A stretch of 64,000 bases of DNA from contig NZ_JSWG01000015.1 in the NCBI RefSeq assembly GCF_000797465.1, positions 186,001-250,000 of the forward strand, in the 5' to 3' direction. Below the pieces are notes generated by a model that was not told the origin of the DNA, searched no databases, and saw only the letters and a program-made list of their open reading frames with translations. Positions 27,864 to 36,146 of this stretch are shown here, one piece after another. The first letter of the stretch is position 1. Each line of letters starts with the position of its first letter. Source of the stretch: Psychroserpens jangbogonensis. GTDB taxonomy: Bacteria > Bacteroidota > Bacteroidia > Flavobacteriales > Flavobacteriaceae. The translations under genes were made by a program, and so were the position numbers.

Positions 27864-27902
27864 AAAAAGGCTAAAATTTGAATAATTTCAGCCTTTTTAA
27901 TA
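27864..27902 (-). terminator. Intrinsic terminator of the M14 carboxypeptidase gene
   Basis: AAAAAGGCT / AGCCTTTTT stem with inner AAATT / AATTT pairing; A and T runs on both sides. It lies between the M14 stop codon and the shared promoter element of the next gene. Confidence 0.75.
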
Positions 27903-27916
27903 ATTTCCGTAAAATC

Positions 27917-30367
27917 TTACTGTTTTATTACCTGTTTAATAATGGAGTTACTAGATTCATTATCAGTTATTTTCAAGAAATAAGAACCTCTTGATAAGTT
28001 TTGTGTGTTTTCTAACTTGAATTGCCCATTACTTAAGTTAATGTTTGGCATATTCAATATTGATCGTCCACTAATATCATATAATTCAATATCTATACTC
28101 GAGTTAACAGATTGATATGGCAACTTAATTGTAATTGAGTTATTAAATGGATTTGGGAAAACACTAACTTCTTCTAAAATGTTGTCTTCAACACCAAGTG
28201 TATCTTCAACTGTTACTACAACTTCTTTTCTTGGGCTTTTGATATCTTCAAGGTTCCAGTCGTAGAAGAAATAGTAATAATCTAAATTATTAATATTATT
28301 TCCTTTTATTGAAACAGATCCATTAGTGTAAGGATAGTCAGTACCAGCTCCAGTATTGTTTCTGAAAAGAGTAAATCCAGAAGACATTTCAGTACTAGCT
28401 AGTCTTAAATCAGTACCAATAGGTATTATGAAATTTAATTCAATTTGTTGTACACCTGCCGATTCTATTAAAATAACTCTTGAATCTAACATATTACCAG
28501 AACCATCTTGTAATTGAACTTCCATTTCGCCAGCTTGTCCAGCATTTACTGTCACTTCTTTTAGCATTACAGATTCTGAAGAGTCAAATATTAAATAACG
28601 GTCTGTTGTTCCTCCAGCAAATTGACCTCCACTTGCAGAGTGGTTTGTTGATCCTACATTTCCTTTTGTAATTACATCTTCAACAAAATAAGAGGTCGTT
28701 ATTGTTAAATTTGGTGTATCATAACTAGTACCTGAAGCTAATGGAGTATCGTCATCAATATTTTGATACCAATTAATTGTTCCAGATCCAGTTGCTGATA
28801 AAGCAGCACTTTCATTCGTGTTAATTGTTACATCACCAGCAGTTGGTATTGATGTTAAGGCTACCATTGTTACATTTTGAACAGTTTGTACATTATCTGT
28901 AACACTAACACTAATTGTTTGTGTTGCGTAACCTGGAGCTTCGTAAGTTACATTATAACTTCCGCCTTTAATTAATCTATAGTAATCTCCGTGATCTTCA
29001 TTTGAAAACACAAAAGAGTTTAGATCATCATGACCAGCTATTGAAATTTCGGCAACAACTGGATTTCCAGATTCGTCTGAAACGATTCCTTGAAAACCAT
29101 AGTTTGCTTGTTTGATATAATCTAAGAAAGCTTGTCTATTAAATGTCCATAAATCTGGTAATTCAGAACCATCAACAAATTTCACGAATGATAATTCAAT
29201 AGTAATCTCTTTAGAGTGTCTGTAAAAATTCATATAATCTTGACGACCTCCATATACTTGATACCAAATTGATCCCTGAGTTACTCCTGGACTTGATGGG
29301 TTTTCTGGAGAATCATATTCAACGGTCATATAATTTGGATGATTACTTCCAGCTGCAACTCTACCAGATACGCCATTATAATAATTACTAGGACTATCAT
29401 TTTGGCAATTTACTGCGTATTCGTTTGAGATGTGTTCATAAAAATCGTGATCAACATGCTTTGAAGTCGTATTATCATAAGGATAGTTAGTAACTTCTGT
29501 TCCACCATGAAAGTTTGCAGATAACACGAAATCTCTTGAAGCTTCAAAATCCATAAAAGCTTTTGTTTCTGGCTGATAAGTAGCTCCGTTATCATGTAAT
29601 CCAGCTTCATTATCTGGATAGTTTCTATTTAAATCTTGTCCAGCGCTATTTGCTCTTATCGGACTAGTAATCGGTGTGTCATTGCTGAAAGTTCTGTATG
29701 TTCCATCAGGATTTGCTAATGGGTTGATATAAATTTCAGTAGAATTCACAAGGTTGTCTACTTCTGTATCACTTCCGTAACTTGAAAGCAAGTAATCAAT
29801 AAGATGTATCATTAATGGATATCCTGTTAATTCATCACCATGCATTGTTGAGGTGTACATAAACTCTGGTTCAGCTTCATCCATGGTTGGATTATCAGAA
29901 ATTTTTAATACAAAAAGTTCTCTTCCTTGGGCAGTTGTTCCTATGGATTGTAAACTACAAATAGAAGGATAAGTCGCTGCGAAATAACTCATTTTTGTAG
30001 CATATTGGTTATACGTTGGAAAATTATCCCAACTCGTATCCCATGCTAAAACATCATAGTTTTCATTTGTACTAAATTCATTATCACTTTGATTCACCGT
30101 AAATGGGAGACCATAGCTTAAAAATTGTTCAAATGATTCTGCATTGGCATATGCTTCAATCTCTAAAGTTTCTCTATTAACCTTATGGCCAACAGACAGA
30201 AATTGTGATATTTCTTCAACTTGAGCTTCAGTATTAGCTGTAAAAACTAGGCATACTTCACCTTTACTCTCAAGATAGTTTTGAGCTTGTTGTAGGTTAG
30301 TGGTTTGAGAATGTACACTAATAAACATAAGTAGTAGCAGTACATGTAGGAATGTAATTTTTTGCAT
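27917..30367 (-). CDS. T9SS-secreted M14-family zinc carboxypeptidase (816 aa)
   Basis: Secreted metallo-carboxypeptidase that would trim C-terminal residues from extracellular peptides. A signal peptide (1-20, MFISVHSQ) is followed by a propeptide-like segment and the peptidase domain (about 125-410). Zinc ligands are visible as MHGDE near 173-177 (HxxE) and NFHGG near 286, and the catalytic Glu in TIELSF near 392. A carboxypeptidase regulatory-like domain (about 425-505, GIVSDESGNPVVAEISIAGH) and a further beta domain follow. The C-terminus (about 735-816) is a type A sorting domain (VFPNPFNNSITIKLP; ELYDISGRSI). The catalytic residues look complete. Confidence 0.93.
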   Translation of the reverse strand: MQKITFLHVLLLLMFISVHSQTTNLQQAQNYLESKGEVCLVFTANTEAQVEEISQFLSVGHKVNRETLEIEAYANAESFEQFLSYGLPFTVNQSDNEFSTNENYDVLAWDTSWDNFPTYNQYATKMSYFAATYPSICSLQSIGTTAQGRELFVLKISDNPTMDEAEPEFMYTSTMHGDELTGYPLMIHLIDYLLSSYGSDTEVDNLVNSTEIYINPLANPDGTYRTFSNDTPITSPIRANSAGQDLNRNYPDNEAGLHDNGATYQPETKAFMDFEASRDFVLSANFHGGTEVTNYPYDNTTSKHVDHDFYEHISNEYAVNCQNDSPSNYYNGVSGRVAAGSNHPNYMTVEYDSPENPSSPGVTQGSIWYQVYGGRQDYMNFYRHSKEITIELSFVKFVDGSELPDLWTFNRQAFLDYIKQANYGFQGIVSDESGNPVVAEISIAGHDDLNSFVFSNEDHGDYYRLIKGGSYNVTYEAPGYATQTISVSVTDNVQTVQNVTMVALTSIPTAGDVTINTNESAALSATGSGTINWYQNIDDDTPLASGTSYDTPNLTITTSYFVEDVITKGNVGSTNHSASGGQFAGGTTDRYLIFDSSESVMLKEVTVNAGQAGEMEVQLQDGSGNMLDSRVILIESAGVQQIELNFIIPIGTDLRLASTEMSSGFTLFRNNTGAGTDYPYTNGSVSIKGNNINNLDYYYFFYDWNLEDIKSPRKEVVVTVEDTLGVEDNILEEVSVFPNPFNNSITIKLPYQSVNSSIDIELYDISGRSILNMPNINLSNGQFKLENTQNLSRGSYFLKITDNESSNSIIKQVIKQ

Positions 30368-30435
30368 TAGGTTGTAGGTTTAGGTAAATTTGGATTTATT
30401 ATATCGTGCTAATATATTATTTATTTTGAATAAAC

Positions 30436-30471
30436 ATCTATAAAACGCATAAAAAACCGATGAAATGCACA
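30436..30471 (-). promoter_or_regulatory. 36-bp upstream element shared by two T9SS genes (copy B)
   Basis: On the minus strand it has GCATTTCATCG then GCGTTTTAT 20 bases on, matching copy A in order and spacing. It lies 69-104 bases before the M14 carboxypeptidase start codon, nearly the same offset as copy A. No clear TAnnTTTG box is seen below it. Confidence 0.55.
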
Positions 30472-30593
30472 AAACTTTATGAATTGGACTTCATTTTGAT
30501 ATGAAACCGCATAACAGGTCATGTGATTTAATCAATAAAAAAATAATTAGGCATAGGGTTAAAGGTTGGAAACTCTCAACACTTTAAAAAGGT

Positions 30594-32438
30594 TCAGATG
30601 CTTTCAACAAACTCTAAAAAGACTTTTTTATGAAGATCAAGATCCATATTAGCAGACAATGCTACACGAGCAATATAATCTTTGTCGCCTTCTTTAGTCG
30701 TCCCTTGAGTAGATGTAGCAGGAATCGTCCAATAACATCCTTTTAACTGGCCATAGCTCACACAGTACTTGCTTTCATTAGGAATTTTTGTAATCATTAA
30801 GTTGATTAACTTATGATTTAACGCTCTTTTATAGGCTTCTTTTTCTTCAGCTGTATTTCCTTTTGTAGGAAGGTCTAATGAAAATACAGAAGGAGTAAAC
30901 CCTTGTTGTGCTAATTCTTCTGAAACAAAATTGATTTTTGCGGTTGGTAAAGTGTCATTAATGAAGTTCACAAATTCGCGAGTATTCTTGTATGCATCTT
31001 CAATCCTTTGATTCATGGATGGCAATTGTTTTGCCAATATTCCCATTTGAAGATTCCTAGCTTGGTTATCACAGAGTATGAGATGGGTTTCTATTTTTTC
31101 CATTAAAGCTTCTGTTTTTGTGTTGCCTACACAGTAACCAGCTGTACATTTTCCTCCACTTGGAAATTTAGATCCACTAACATATGAAATGGTTCTAACT
31201 GTAGAGAGTATATCGCCTTCACCTAAAAAGTGCACGTTGGGACAAAATGTTTGATCTAAAATAAAAACGGGATCAATTGCAATGTCACCAGTTGCCGTTT
31301 TACGCTCTTGACTTAGTGCTTCTTTTAATTTTAAAAGTTCTGGTACTTCAACTCTTGGATTTGTTGGAATTTCAGCAATTATATAAGGGATAGCATCTTC
31401 GCTAGCAATTTGATTTAAAACGAGGTCAATACTTTGAACCATATCGTGATCACCATCAACTGGTAAATCCATCACTTCCACATTGTCTAGGCAAGCTGCA
31501 ACTCGTCTTGCTTGATCATTGGTTCCTCCATAACAATTTGGAGGTACAACAAATTTGATTGCTTTTCCTTTATGATTTTCTTGAGCATGGTCAATTAAAC
31601 CCATCATAATGGCATATTGCATAGATAGTCCACTAGAAGCAACTAATGGCTTTGTAGTGGTACGTGTAATGTCTTTAATTGAATTCAAGACACTTGCTTT
31701 GTTTCCTACGACATCACTTTTAATTGTATGAACTGAAGATTTGTCTATAAGTAGTTTCAAGGCATCAAGAGAATTGGAAGGCGTCATTGCAATGGTTTCT
31801 CTTCTTCGGACGTGTTGAATTTCTGAAACATAACTTTCATTCTGTTTGACATTTACTAATAGAATACTTCCAAGGTGAGAATGAATCCCAACATAAAAAT
31901 CAATATTTGGAGTGAGATTTATGGAGTTCATTTCATCTTGACGAGAAACGAAAATGGTGCTGCCGTTAAATTCGGAAATGGTTTCTACATTCTCTACTTT
32001 CTTTAACTCAAATCTATAACCGTAAATATTCTTGAGTGCTTCAGCATCGAAACACGCAGGTAATTCATCTAAATAAACGATTTGGGTGTTTTTGTTGTCT
32101 AATAAATTTTTTCTTAGAATGGCCAAGATAGGAATTGTCTTTGATGAAAAACTGATTATATTTTTTGAGTCTAGATTATTTAAGTTTCCAATGACCCATT
32201 CTAATATACAAGACAGAGGATGACCTAATCTGATATAATCGTAAGCTGTGGGCAACTCACTCAGTGCTGATGCGGTAGAATTATTGTCTTTAAATAAGGT
32301 TTCAAATTGTTCTATGAATTGAGTTTTAGCCAATGTTTCATCATAAATATCTAGTCGATGGGTTGTTAAATCAAACCAGCCAGGAGGCATGTTTTCTAAA
32401 ACATCTTTAATATAACTTAGTATTTTGTTGTCTTGCAT
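30594..32438 (-). CDS. Long Cys/Met-metabolism PLP-dependent enzyme (cystathionine gamma-synthase-like, 614 aa)
   Basis: Probable fold-type I PLP enzyme acting on sulfur amino acids or related substrates. A C-terminal core (about 240-614) resembles the cystathionine gamma-synthase family: SSGLSMQYAIMMGLIDHA, PPNCYGGTNDQARR, VFILDQTFCPN, and a PLP-lysine region SYVSGSKFPSGGKCTAGY near 425, where SGSK holds the likely Schiff-base Lys. About 200 extra N-terminal residues have no family I know. A longer frame begins with TTG at 32465, but that codon lies in a TATCTTGC promoter-like box, so I chose ATG 32438. Exact reaction uncertain; it is not near other methionine genes. Confidence 0.8.
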   Translation of the reverse strand: MQDNKILSYIKDVLENMPPGWFDLTTHRLDIYDETLAKTQFIEQFETLFKDNNSTASALSELPTAYDYIRLGHPLSCILEWVIGNLNNLDSKNIISFSSKTIPILAILRKNLLDNKNTQIVYLDELPACFDAEALKNIYGYRFELKKVENVETISEFNGSTIFVSRQDEMNSINLTPNIDFYVGIHSHLGSILLVNVKQNESYVSEIQHVRRRETIAMTPSNSLDALKLLIDKSSVHTIKSDVVGNKASVLNSIKDITRTTTKPLVASSGLSMQYAIMMGLIDHAQENHKGKAIKFVVPPNCYGGTNDQARRVAACLDNVEVMDLPVDGDHDMVQSIDLVLNQIASEDAIPYIIAEIPTNPRVEVPELLKLKEALSQERKTATGDIAIDPVFILDQTFCPNVHFLGEGDILSTVRTISYVSGSKFPSGGKCTAGYCVGNTKTEALMEKIETHLILCDNQARNLQMGILAKQLPSMNQRIEDAYKNTREFVNFINDTLPTAKINFVSEELAQQGFTPSVFSLDLPTKGNTAEEKEAYKRALNHKLINLMITKIPNESKYCVSYGQLKGCYWTIPATSTQGTTKEGDKDYIARVALSANMDLDLHKKVFLEFVESI

Positions 32439-32573
32439 TCTTTTCGTCTTTAGATCGGTAGGCAAGATACATTAATTAGATTTTTTTTAAAGGCTTATAA
32501 GACGTTTTATTGTATGGTGTCTAAAGGTGTTTGTAAATGGAAGTTGAGTAGGTTAGGTGTAGGTAATAAAGGA

Positions 32574-33134
32574 TTAGAAATAGTACATTTTATTTGTAGC
32601 AGATGCATTACTAACCCAAGTGAAAACCTTTTTGTTTTCGGGTTTCATTTTAATAATGGTTTGCCTAAGATCTATGGCTGTTTCATATGAAATGTAGCTA
32701 TCTGTATTTTGTTCTTCATCATTTATATCGTTTTGATTCTCCGCTAATTTTTTCTCAAAAGCCTTATTGGTGTATTTATTTCTAAAATTAAAATAGGGTC
32801 TTGAATTAAAATTAATGAGCACTGCTATTAATTCAAGAGCTTCGTGTGATGCAATGGATTCATTTTCTTTTTTTAGAAATTTACAAATCGGTTTGAATTT
32901 ATCAATGTCATATTTTTTTATTTTACATCTAATGTCATCAAAATCATTGGTTTCAAAGTTGTTCTTCAACATCATTTTATCATATTTTGATAACTCTTCA
33001 TTAATCAAATTCAAGCATAGTTTTCGAATATTAGCAGGTGTCAACCTATAAATCTCTCCTCTAATAGTTCCAGATTCTTTATCTTTTAAATACTTATCTC
33101 TTATAGCTTCTGAATAGGTTTTGGTCGTTCTCAT
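32574..33134 (-). CDS. Hypothetical protein (186 aa)
   Basis: I do not recognise this protein. It has no signal peptide or membrane helix, is Lys/Asn-rich and mostly helical. Visible features are an N-terminal segment RLTPANIRKLCLNLINEELS (about 30-49), a central YDIDKFKPICKFLKKENESI (about 74-93), ALELIAVLINFNSRPYFNFR (about 99-118), and an acidic stretch (NDINDEEQNTDS). Conserved-looking aromatic and Pro residues suggest a folded cytosolic protein. It is transcribed divergently from the lipoprotein/kinase/LuxR unit, sharing a 322-base intergenic region with two palindromic motif sites, so it may be co-regulated with it. Confidence 0.72.
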   Translation of the reverse strand: MRTTKTYSEAIRDKYLKDKESGTIRGEIYRLTPANIRKLCLNLINEELSKYDKMMLKNNFETNDFDDIRCKIKKYDIDKFKPICKFLKKENESIASHEALELIAVLINFNSRPYFNFRNKYTNKAFEKKLAENQNDINDEEQNTDSYISYETAIDLRQTIIKMKPENKKVFTWVSNASATNKMYYF

Positions 33135-33283
33135 AATCAGCTTATTTCGGATTTTAATGGATTTTAACTGATTCTTCGGAATGTTCGGATTCTATTTCCA
33201 TAAGTACACTTACCTCGCTATACATTCACTTTAGAATCAATAAAGTTATGATTAGCTAACATAGTTAATGTCCAAAATTGTTC

Positions 33284-33301
33284 TATACGGAAAACCGTAA
33301 A
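33284..33301. promoter_or_regulatory. Palindromic motif site 1 (TACGGAAAACCGTA)
   Basis: TACGG-AAAA-CCGTA at 33286-33299 is a perfect 5-bp inverted repeat with a 4-base spacer, followed by AA. It is the best copy of a motif seen four times around the kinase/regulator unit. Confidence 0.6.
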
Positions 33302-33353
33302 GTGATATTCTAATTGTTGATTTAGGGAAGCAATTTTTAGGTATTACGATACA

Positions 33354-33371
33354 CTTTCCCACTTCCCGAAA
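33354..33371. promoter_or_regulatory. Palindromic motif site 2 (degenerate)
   Basis: TTTCCCACTTCCCGAAA matches site 4 (TTTACGACTTCCCGTAAA) at most positions but has weaker symmetry. It lies 53 bases downstream of site 1, between it and the lipoprotein gene. Confidence 0.4.
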
Positions 33372-33456
33372 TAACAGAAGTATAATCTGAAAGGATGCCT
33401 TTTAACAGATTCTGAGAACTCTCGGATAGCCATTCTTTTGCAAAATTTTAAGGATC

Positions 33457-33630
33457 ATGAGAAAATTAGCATATTTATTTGCTCTTTTATTTATTGGAGC
33501 AAACTACACATCCTGTACACCTGAAAGCTTAGTCGATAAAATAGAATCTCAAGCGTGTTGTGATGGAGAAGGAACTATTCCACCTCCACCACCTCCACCA
33601 CCAGGAGGAGACAATCCTATTGGAGGATAA
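33457..33630 (+). CDS. Small proline/glycine-rich lipoprotein (57 aa)
   Basis: A 57-residue frame with ATG start and TAA stop. It has a hydrophobic signal (MRKLAYLFALLFIGANYTSC) with lipobox Cys at residue 20, then TPESLVDKIESQACCDGEG, a run of eight prolines and a GGDNPIGG end. The Cys-Cys pair and short mature chain suggest a peptide displayed on the envelope. It starts the plus-strand unit, 34 bases ahead of the TPR histidine kinase, so co-expression is likely. I infer it may be sensed by, or modulate, the kinase; no function is known to me. Confidence 0.75.
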   Translation: MRKLAYLFALLFIGANYTSCTPESLVDKIESQACCDGEGTIPPPPPPPPGGDNPIGG

Positions 33631-33664
33631 CAGATAAATCAAAATTTGTTAGTAGATTTGAGGA

Positions 33665-35314
33665 ATGAAACCATCCAATATTTCATTCCTCTTTTTTTTA
33701 TTCTTGATCTTCTTTACCTCTAATAGTTATTGTCAAATTAATGATAGTATTAGTTATTACTCTGCATTAATTCAAAACCCTAAAAACAGTGACGATTTAG
33801 CCATTTCTTATAGGTTCTTTCTTAAGAAAAAGGATGAATATTCTAATAAAGCATTAATTAGAGATGAAATTTTTGCGACACAAAACATTGCTGATATTCA
33901 AAAGCAACTGGGTTATATTGATGAAAGTGAAAGACTTAATATAGAATGTTTAGAATTACTAGATTTAATAGAAGATGATGAATGGTCTATAAGATCTAAA
34001 GTCAAAACAATAAATGATTTAGGTAAAATATATAGATATAAAAAGGATTATAAAGAAGCTTTAAAAATCTATAAAACTGGATTAAATTTAGCAAAAAAGA
34101 AAAGTGACGAAAATATTATACTTAATAATATTGGATTCGTTTATCTTCAAAAAAACGAATTGCAATCTGCGCTAAAATACTTTGATTCTGCGTACAAAAA
34201 TGCTCTAGAAAACAATGACACTTTAAATATTGCAAGATCGTTGGACAATTTAGGTTTTACTAAATCTAAAATGGGTAGAGATGATGCAGAAGAAGATTTA
34301 ATTCAAGCTTTGAATATTAGAAAAAATGTAAATTACAATAATGGTATTACTAACAGTTATGAGAATTTAGCAAAGCATTTTCAGTCTATAAATGATTCTG
34401 AAAAAGCATTATTCTATTCAGATAAAGTAATCTATTTAGCAAAAAAATCTAATAGTTTAGAACAATTAGAGAGCGCATTACGTTTAAAAATAGAATTAGG
34501 ATATGATTTTGTTAAAAGTGAATATATTAATATTAGAGATAGTATTGATGATATAAAAGATACTGATAGAAATAATTTTAATTATTATGTTTATCAATAT
34601 GGTAAGAAAGAAAAACAACTTCAAGATAGTAGGCTGGAAAATGCCAAACAGAAAAGTGAAAACCTTGTCTATCTTTTATTTGGAATAGTTGTTTTCTTTG
34701 GATCGATATTTCTATACTTTTACCTTAAGTCCAAACACAAAAAAGAAAAGCTAAAAGAAATCTATAATACCGAATCTAGGATTTCAAAAAAGGTTCATGA
34801 TGAGGTTGCTAATGATGTGTTTCAGTTGATGACTAAATTAGAGCATGAAGATCAAATTGATTCCGAAGTCATTAATGAACTGAACAGCTTATATGCTAGA
34901 ACCAGAGATATTTCAAAAGAACATGGCACACTAAATAGTGATTATCCATTTGTTGATTATTTGGGTGAGTTGATAGAAAGCTTTCAAGACACGGAAACGA
35001 ATATTATTATTAAAGGACTTACTGACATCTCCTGGAACTTACTTCCTGAAATTCATAGAGTAACAATTTACAAAGTATTACAAGAGTTGTTGATCAATAT
35101 GAAAAAACACAGTCAAGCTTCGATTGTAGTTCTTGTTTTTGAAAAAGAAAAGAGAAAACTAAACATTAGTGTTAATGATAACGGTGTTGGTGCGAGCACT
35201 TTAAAAAGAAGTAATGGACTTCAAAATACGGAAAACCGTATTCAATCTATCAACGGAACTATTATTTTTGAAACAGAACCAAACAAAGGGTTTAAAACTA
35301 AAATCACTATTTAG
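33665..35314 (+). CDS. TPR-containing sensor histidine kinase (LuxR-type pair)
   Basis: Membrane sensor kinase. The 549-residue product has a signal-like helix (about 5-22), a periplasmic TPR region (about 60-290; repeats such as ALKIYKTGLNLAKKKSDENI and ALKYFDSAYKNALENNDT), a short coiled coil, one membrane helix (about 334-354) and a cytosolic kinase of the NarL-partner type: phospho-acceptor His378 in KKVHDEVANDV, then a HATPase domain with ELLINMKKHSQAS (N box), VNDNGVGAS (G1) and GLQNTENRIQS. The kinase looks intact. It is followed 2 bases later by its response regulator. Ligand unknown; the TPR domain suggests a protein or peptide. Confidence 0.92.
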   Translation: MKPSNISFLFFLFLIFFTSNSYCQINDSISYYSALIQNPKNSDDLAISYRFFLKKKDEYSNKALIRDEIFATQNIADIQKQLGYIDESERLNIECLELLDLIEDDEWSIRSKVKTINDLGKIYRYKKDYKEALKIYKTGLNLAKKKSDENIILNNIGFVYLQKNELQSALKYFDSAYKNALENNDTLNIARSLDNLGFTKSKMGRDDAEEDLIQALNIRKNVNYNNGITNSYENLAKHFQSINDSEKALFYSDKVIYLAKKSNSLEQLESALRLKIELGYDFVKSEYINIRDSIDDIKDTDRNNFNYYVYQYGKKEKQLQDSRLENAKQKSENLVYLLFGIVVFFGSIFLYFYLKSKHKKEKLKEIYNTESRISKKVHDEVANDVFQLMTKLEHEDQIDSEVINELNSLYARTRDISKEHGTLNSDYPFVDYLGELIESFQDTETNIIIKGLTDISWNLLPEIHRVTIYKVLQELLINMKKHSQASIVVLVFEKEKRKLNISVNDNGVGASTLKRSNGLQNTENRIQSINGTIIFETEPNKGFKTKITI

Positions 35315-35316
35315 CT

Positions 35317-35982
35317 ATGTTTGAAAAAGTTTTAATAAATGACGATCACGATGCTATTTTAAGCAGTATTGCTCAGGTTTTGACAAAATCAAATGTTGAA
35401 TCAATAGACCGATCGCAATACTGTGATGAAGCGTACTTAAAGATTAAAAGAGCTGAGTTTGATCACATGAAGTATGATTTACTCATTACAGATTTATCGT
35501 TTAAAAGAGATCATCGCAATGTAGATTTAGATTCGGGAGAAGAACTCATCGAGAAATTAAGACGTGAGTTTCCTAACATGCCTATTATTGTCTATTCGAT
35601 GAAAGATCAACTTCAAAAAGTGCGACAGCTTTTTAACAGCTATAACATTAATGGCTATGTCTGTAAAGATCGTAAAGGATCTAGAGAATTAGAAGAAGCT
35701 ATAAAAACGGTATTTCAAGGAGAGTGTTATTTATCACCTCAGGTGTCTAAGGCGCTAAGCCCGAGAACCGATTTGGAGATTGAAGATTACGACATTAAGT
35801 TACTAAAGCTATTATCTAAAGGCTTTTCTCAAGACGAGATTTCTAAGGATATGAAAACAAGTCGTATATCGCCAAGCAGTTTGAGTTCTATTGAAAAACG
35901 CTTAAATAAACTACGCATCCAATTTAAAGCCAATAACGCCATACATCTTGTGGCTACAGCAAAGGACTTAGGACTTATTTAA
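35317..35982 (+). CDS. LuxR/NarL-family response regulator
   Basis: DNA-binding output of the TPR kinase. The 221-residue product has a receiver domain (1-125) with the acidic INDDHD at 7-12, phospho-acceptor Asp59 in LLITDLSF, and Lys in YVCKDRKGS, followed by a LuxR-type helix-turn-helix (about 155-215: IKLLKLLSKGFSQDEISKDM, SLSSIEKRLNKLR). The receiver has a charged insert after the acceptor Asp (KRDHRNVDLDSGEE). It is the last gene of the unit; a palindromic motif begins 15 bases after its stop. It is the obvious candidate to bind the four motif copies nearby. Confidence 0.92.
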   Translation: MFEKVLINDDHDAILSSIAQVLTKSNVESIDRSQYCDEAYLKIKRAEFDHMKYDLLITDLSFKRDHRNVDLDSGEELIEKLRREFPNMPIIVYSMKDQLQKVRQLFNSYNINGYVCKDRKGSRELEEAIKTVFQGECYLSPQVSKALSPRTDLEIEDYDIKLLKLLSKGFSQDEISKDMKTSRISPSSLSSIEKRLNKLRIQFKANNAIHLVATAKDLGLI

Positions 35983-35996
35983 TTTTTGTAAAACAC

Positions 35997-36012
35997 TTAC
36001 GGGAAACCTTAA
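35997..36012. promoter_or_regulatory. Palindromic motif site 3 (TTACGGGAAACCTTAA)
   Basis: Copy of the TACGG(G/A)AA..C(G/T)TAA motif, 15 bases after the LuxR-type regulator gene and 21 bases upstream of a TATCTTTG -7 box at 36034-36041, where an activator would stand. Confidence 0.5.
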
Positions 36013-36033
36013 TATGGTAATGGTTAGGAAAGG

Positions 36034-36041
36034 TATCTTTG
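36034..36041 (+). promoter_or_regulatory. -7 promoter element in ORF-free region (TATCTTTG)
   Basis: Exact TAnnTTTG match with no -33 TTG; motif site 3 takes that position. The start site would be near 36048, with a terminator about 90 bases downstream and no ORF between. Confidence 0.5.
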
Positions 36042-36047
36042 CCAAAT

Positions 36048-36141
36048 CATTGCGTTTTTAGGTAACGTATAGGGACTTGTTATCTTACGTATTGATCTTA
36101 ATTAAATAGAGGTATTCTTAATAGAATGCCTCTATTTTTAT
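36048..36141 (+). ncRNA. Candidate small RNA (about 94 nt)
   Basis: Between a TAnnTTTG box (36034-36041) and a strong intrinsic terminator (36104-36141) lies about 55 bases with no ORF. The promoter is preceded by a copy of the palindrome found around the kinase/regulator genes. The ends are estimates from consensus distances. An alternative is that the terminator simply serves the regulator gene and the -7 box is chance. Confidence 0.35.
36104..36141 (+). terminator. Intrinsic terminator downstream of the LuxR-type regulator
   Basis: AAATAGAGGTATTC (36104-36117) / GAATGCCTCTATTT (36124-36137) pairs over 14 bases with one G-T pair and a 6-base loop, followed by a T-rich tail. Confidence 0.85.
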
Positions 36142-36146
36142 TTGGG

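Larger units (their letters stand above)
33135..33456. other. Divergent intergenic region with two palindromic motif sites
   Basis: It has no ORF of note. It contains two motif sites (33284-33301, 33354-33371) and a TTCTTTTG box at 33433-33440, a near match to TAnnTTTG, 16 bases before the small lipoprotein ATG. No -33 TTG is at the right spacing. Confidence 0.6.

Noticed and set aside
30559-30588. Imperfect inverted repeat TTAAAGGTTG / CAACACTTTAA just after the PLP enzyme gene
   Set aside because: It has a bulge and no T run in the transcribed direction, so I do not call a terminator.
32439-32465. TTG start of the PLP enzyme
   Set aside because: The TTG lies in a TATCTTGC promoter-like box, so it would not be in the transcript; ATG 32438 is preferred.
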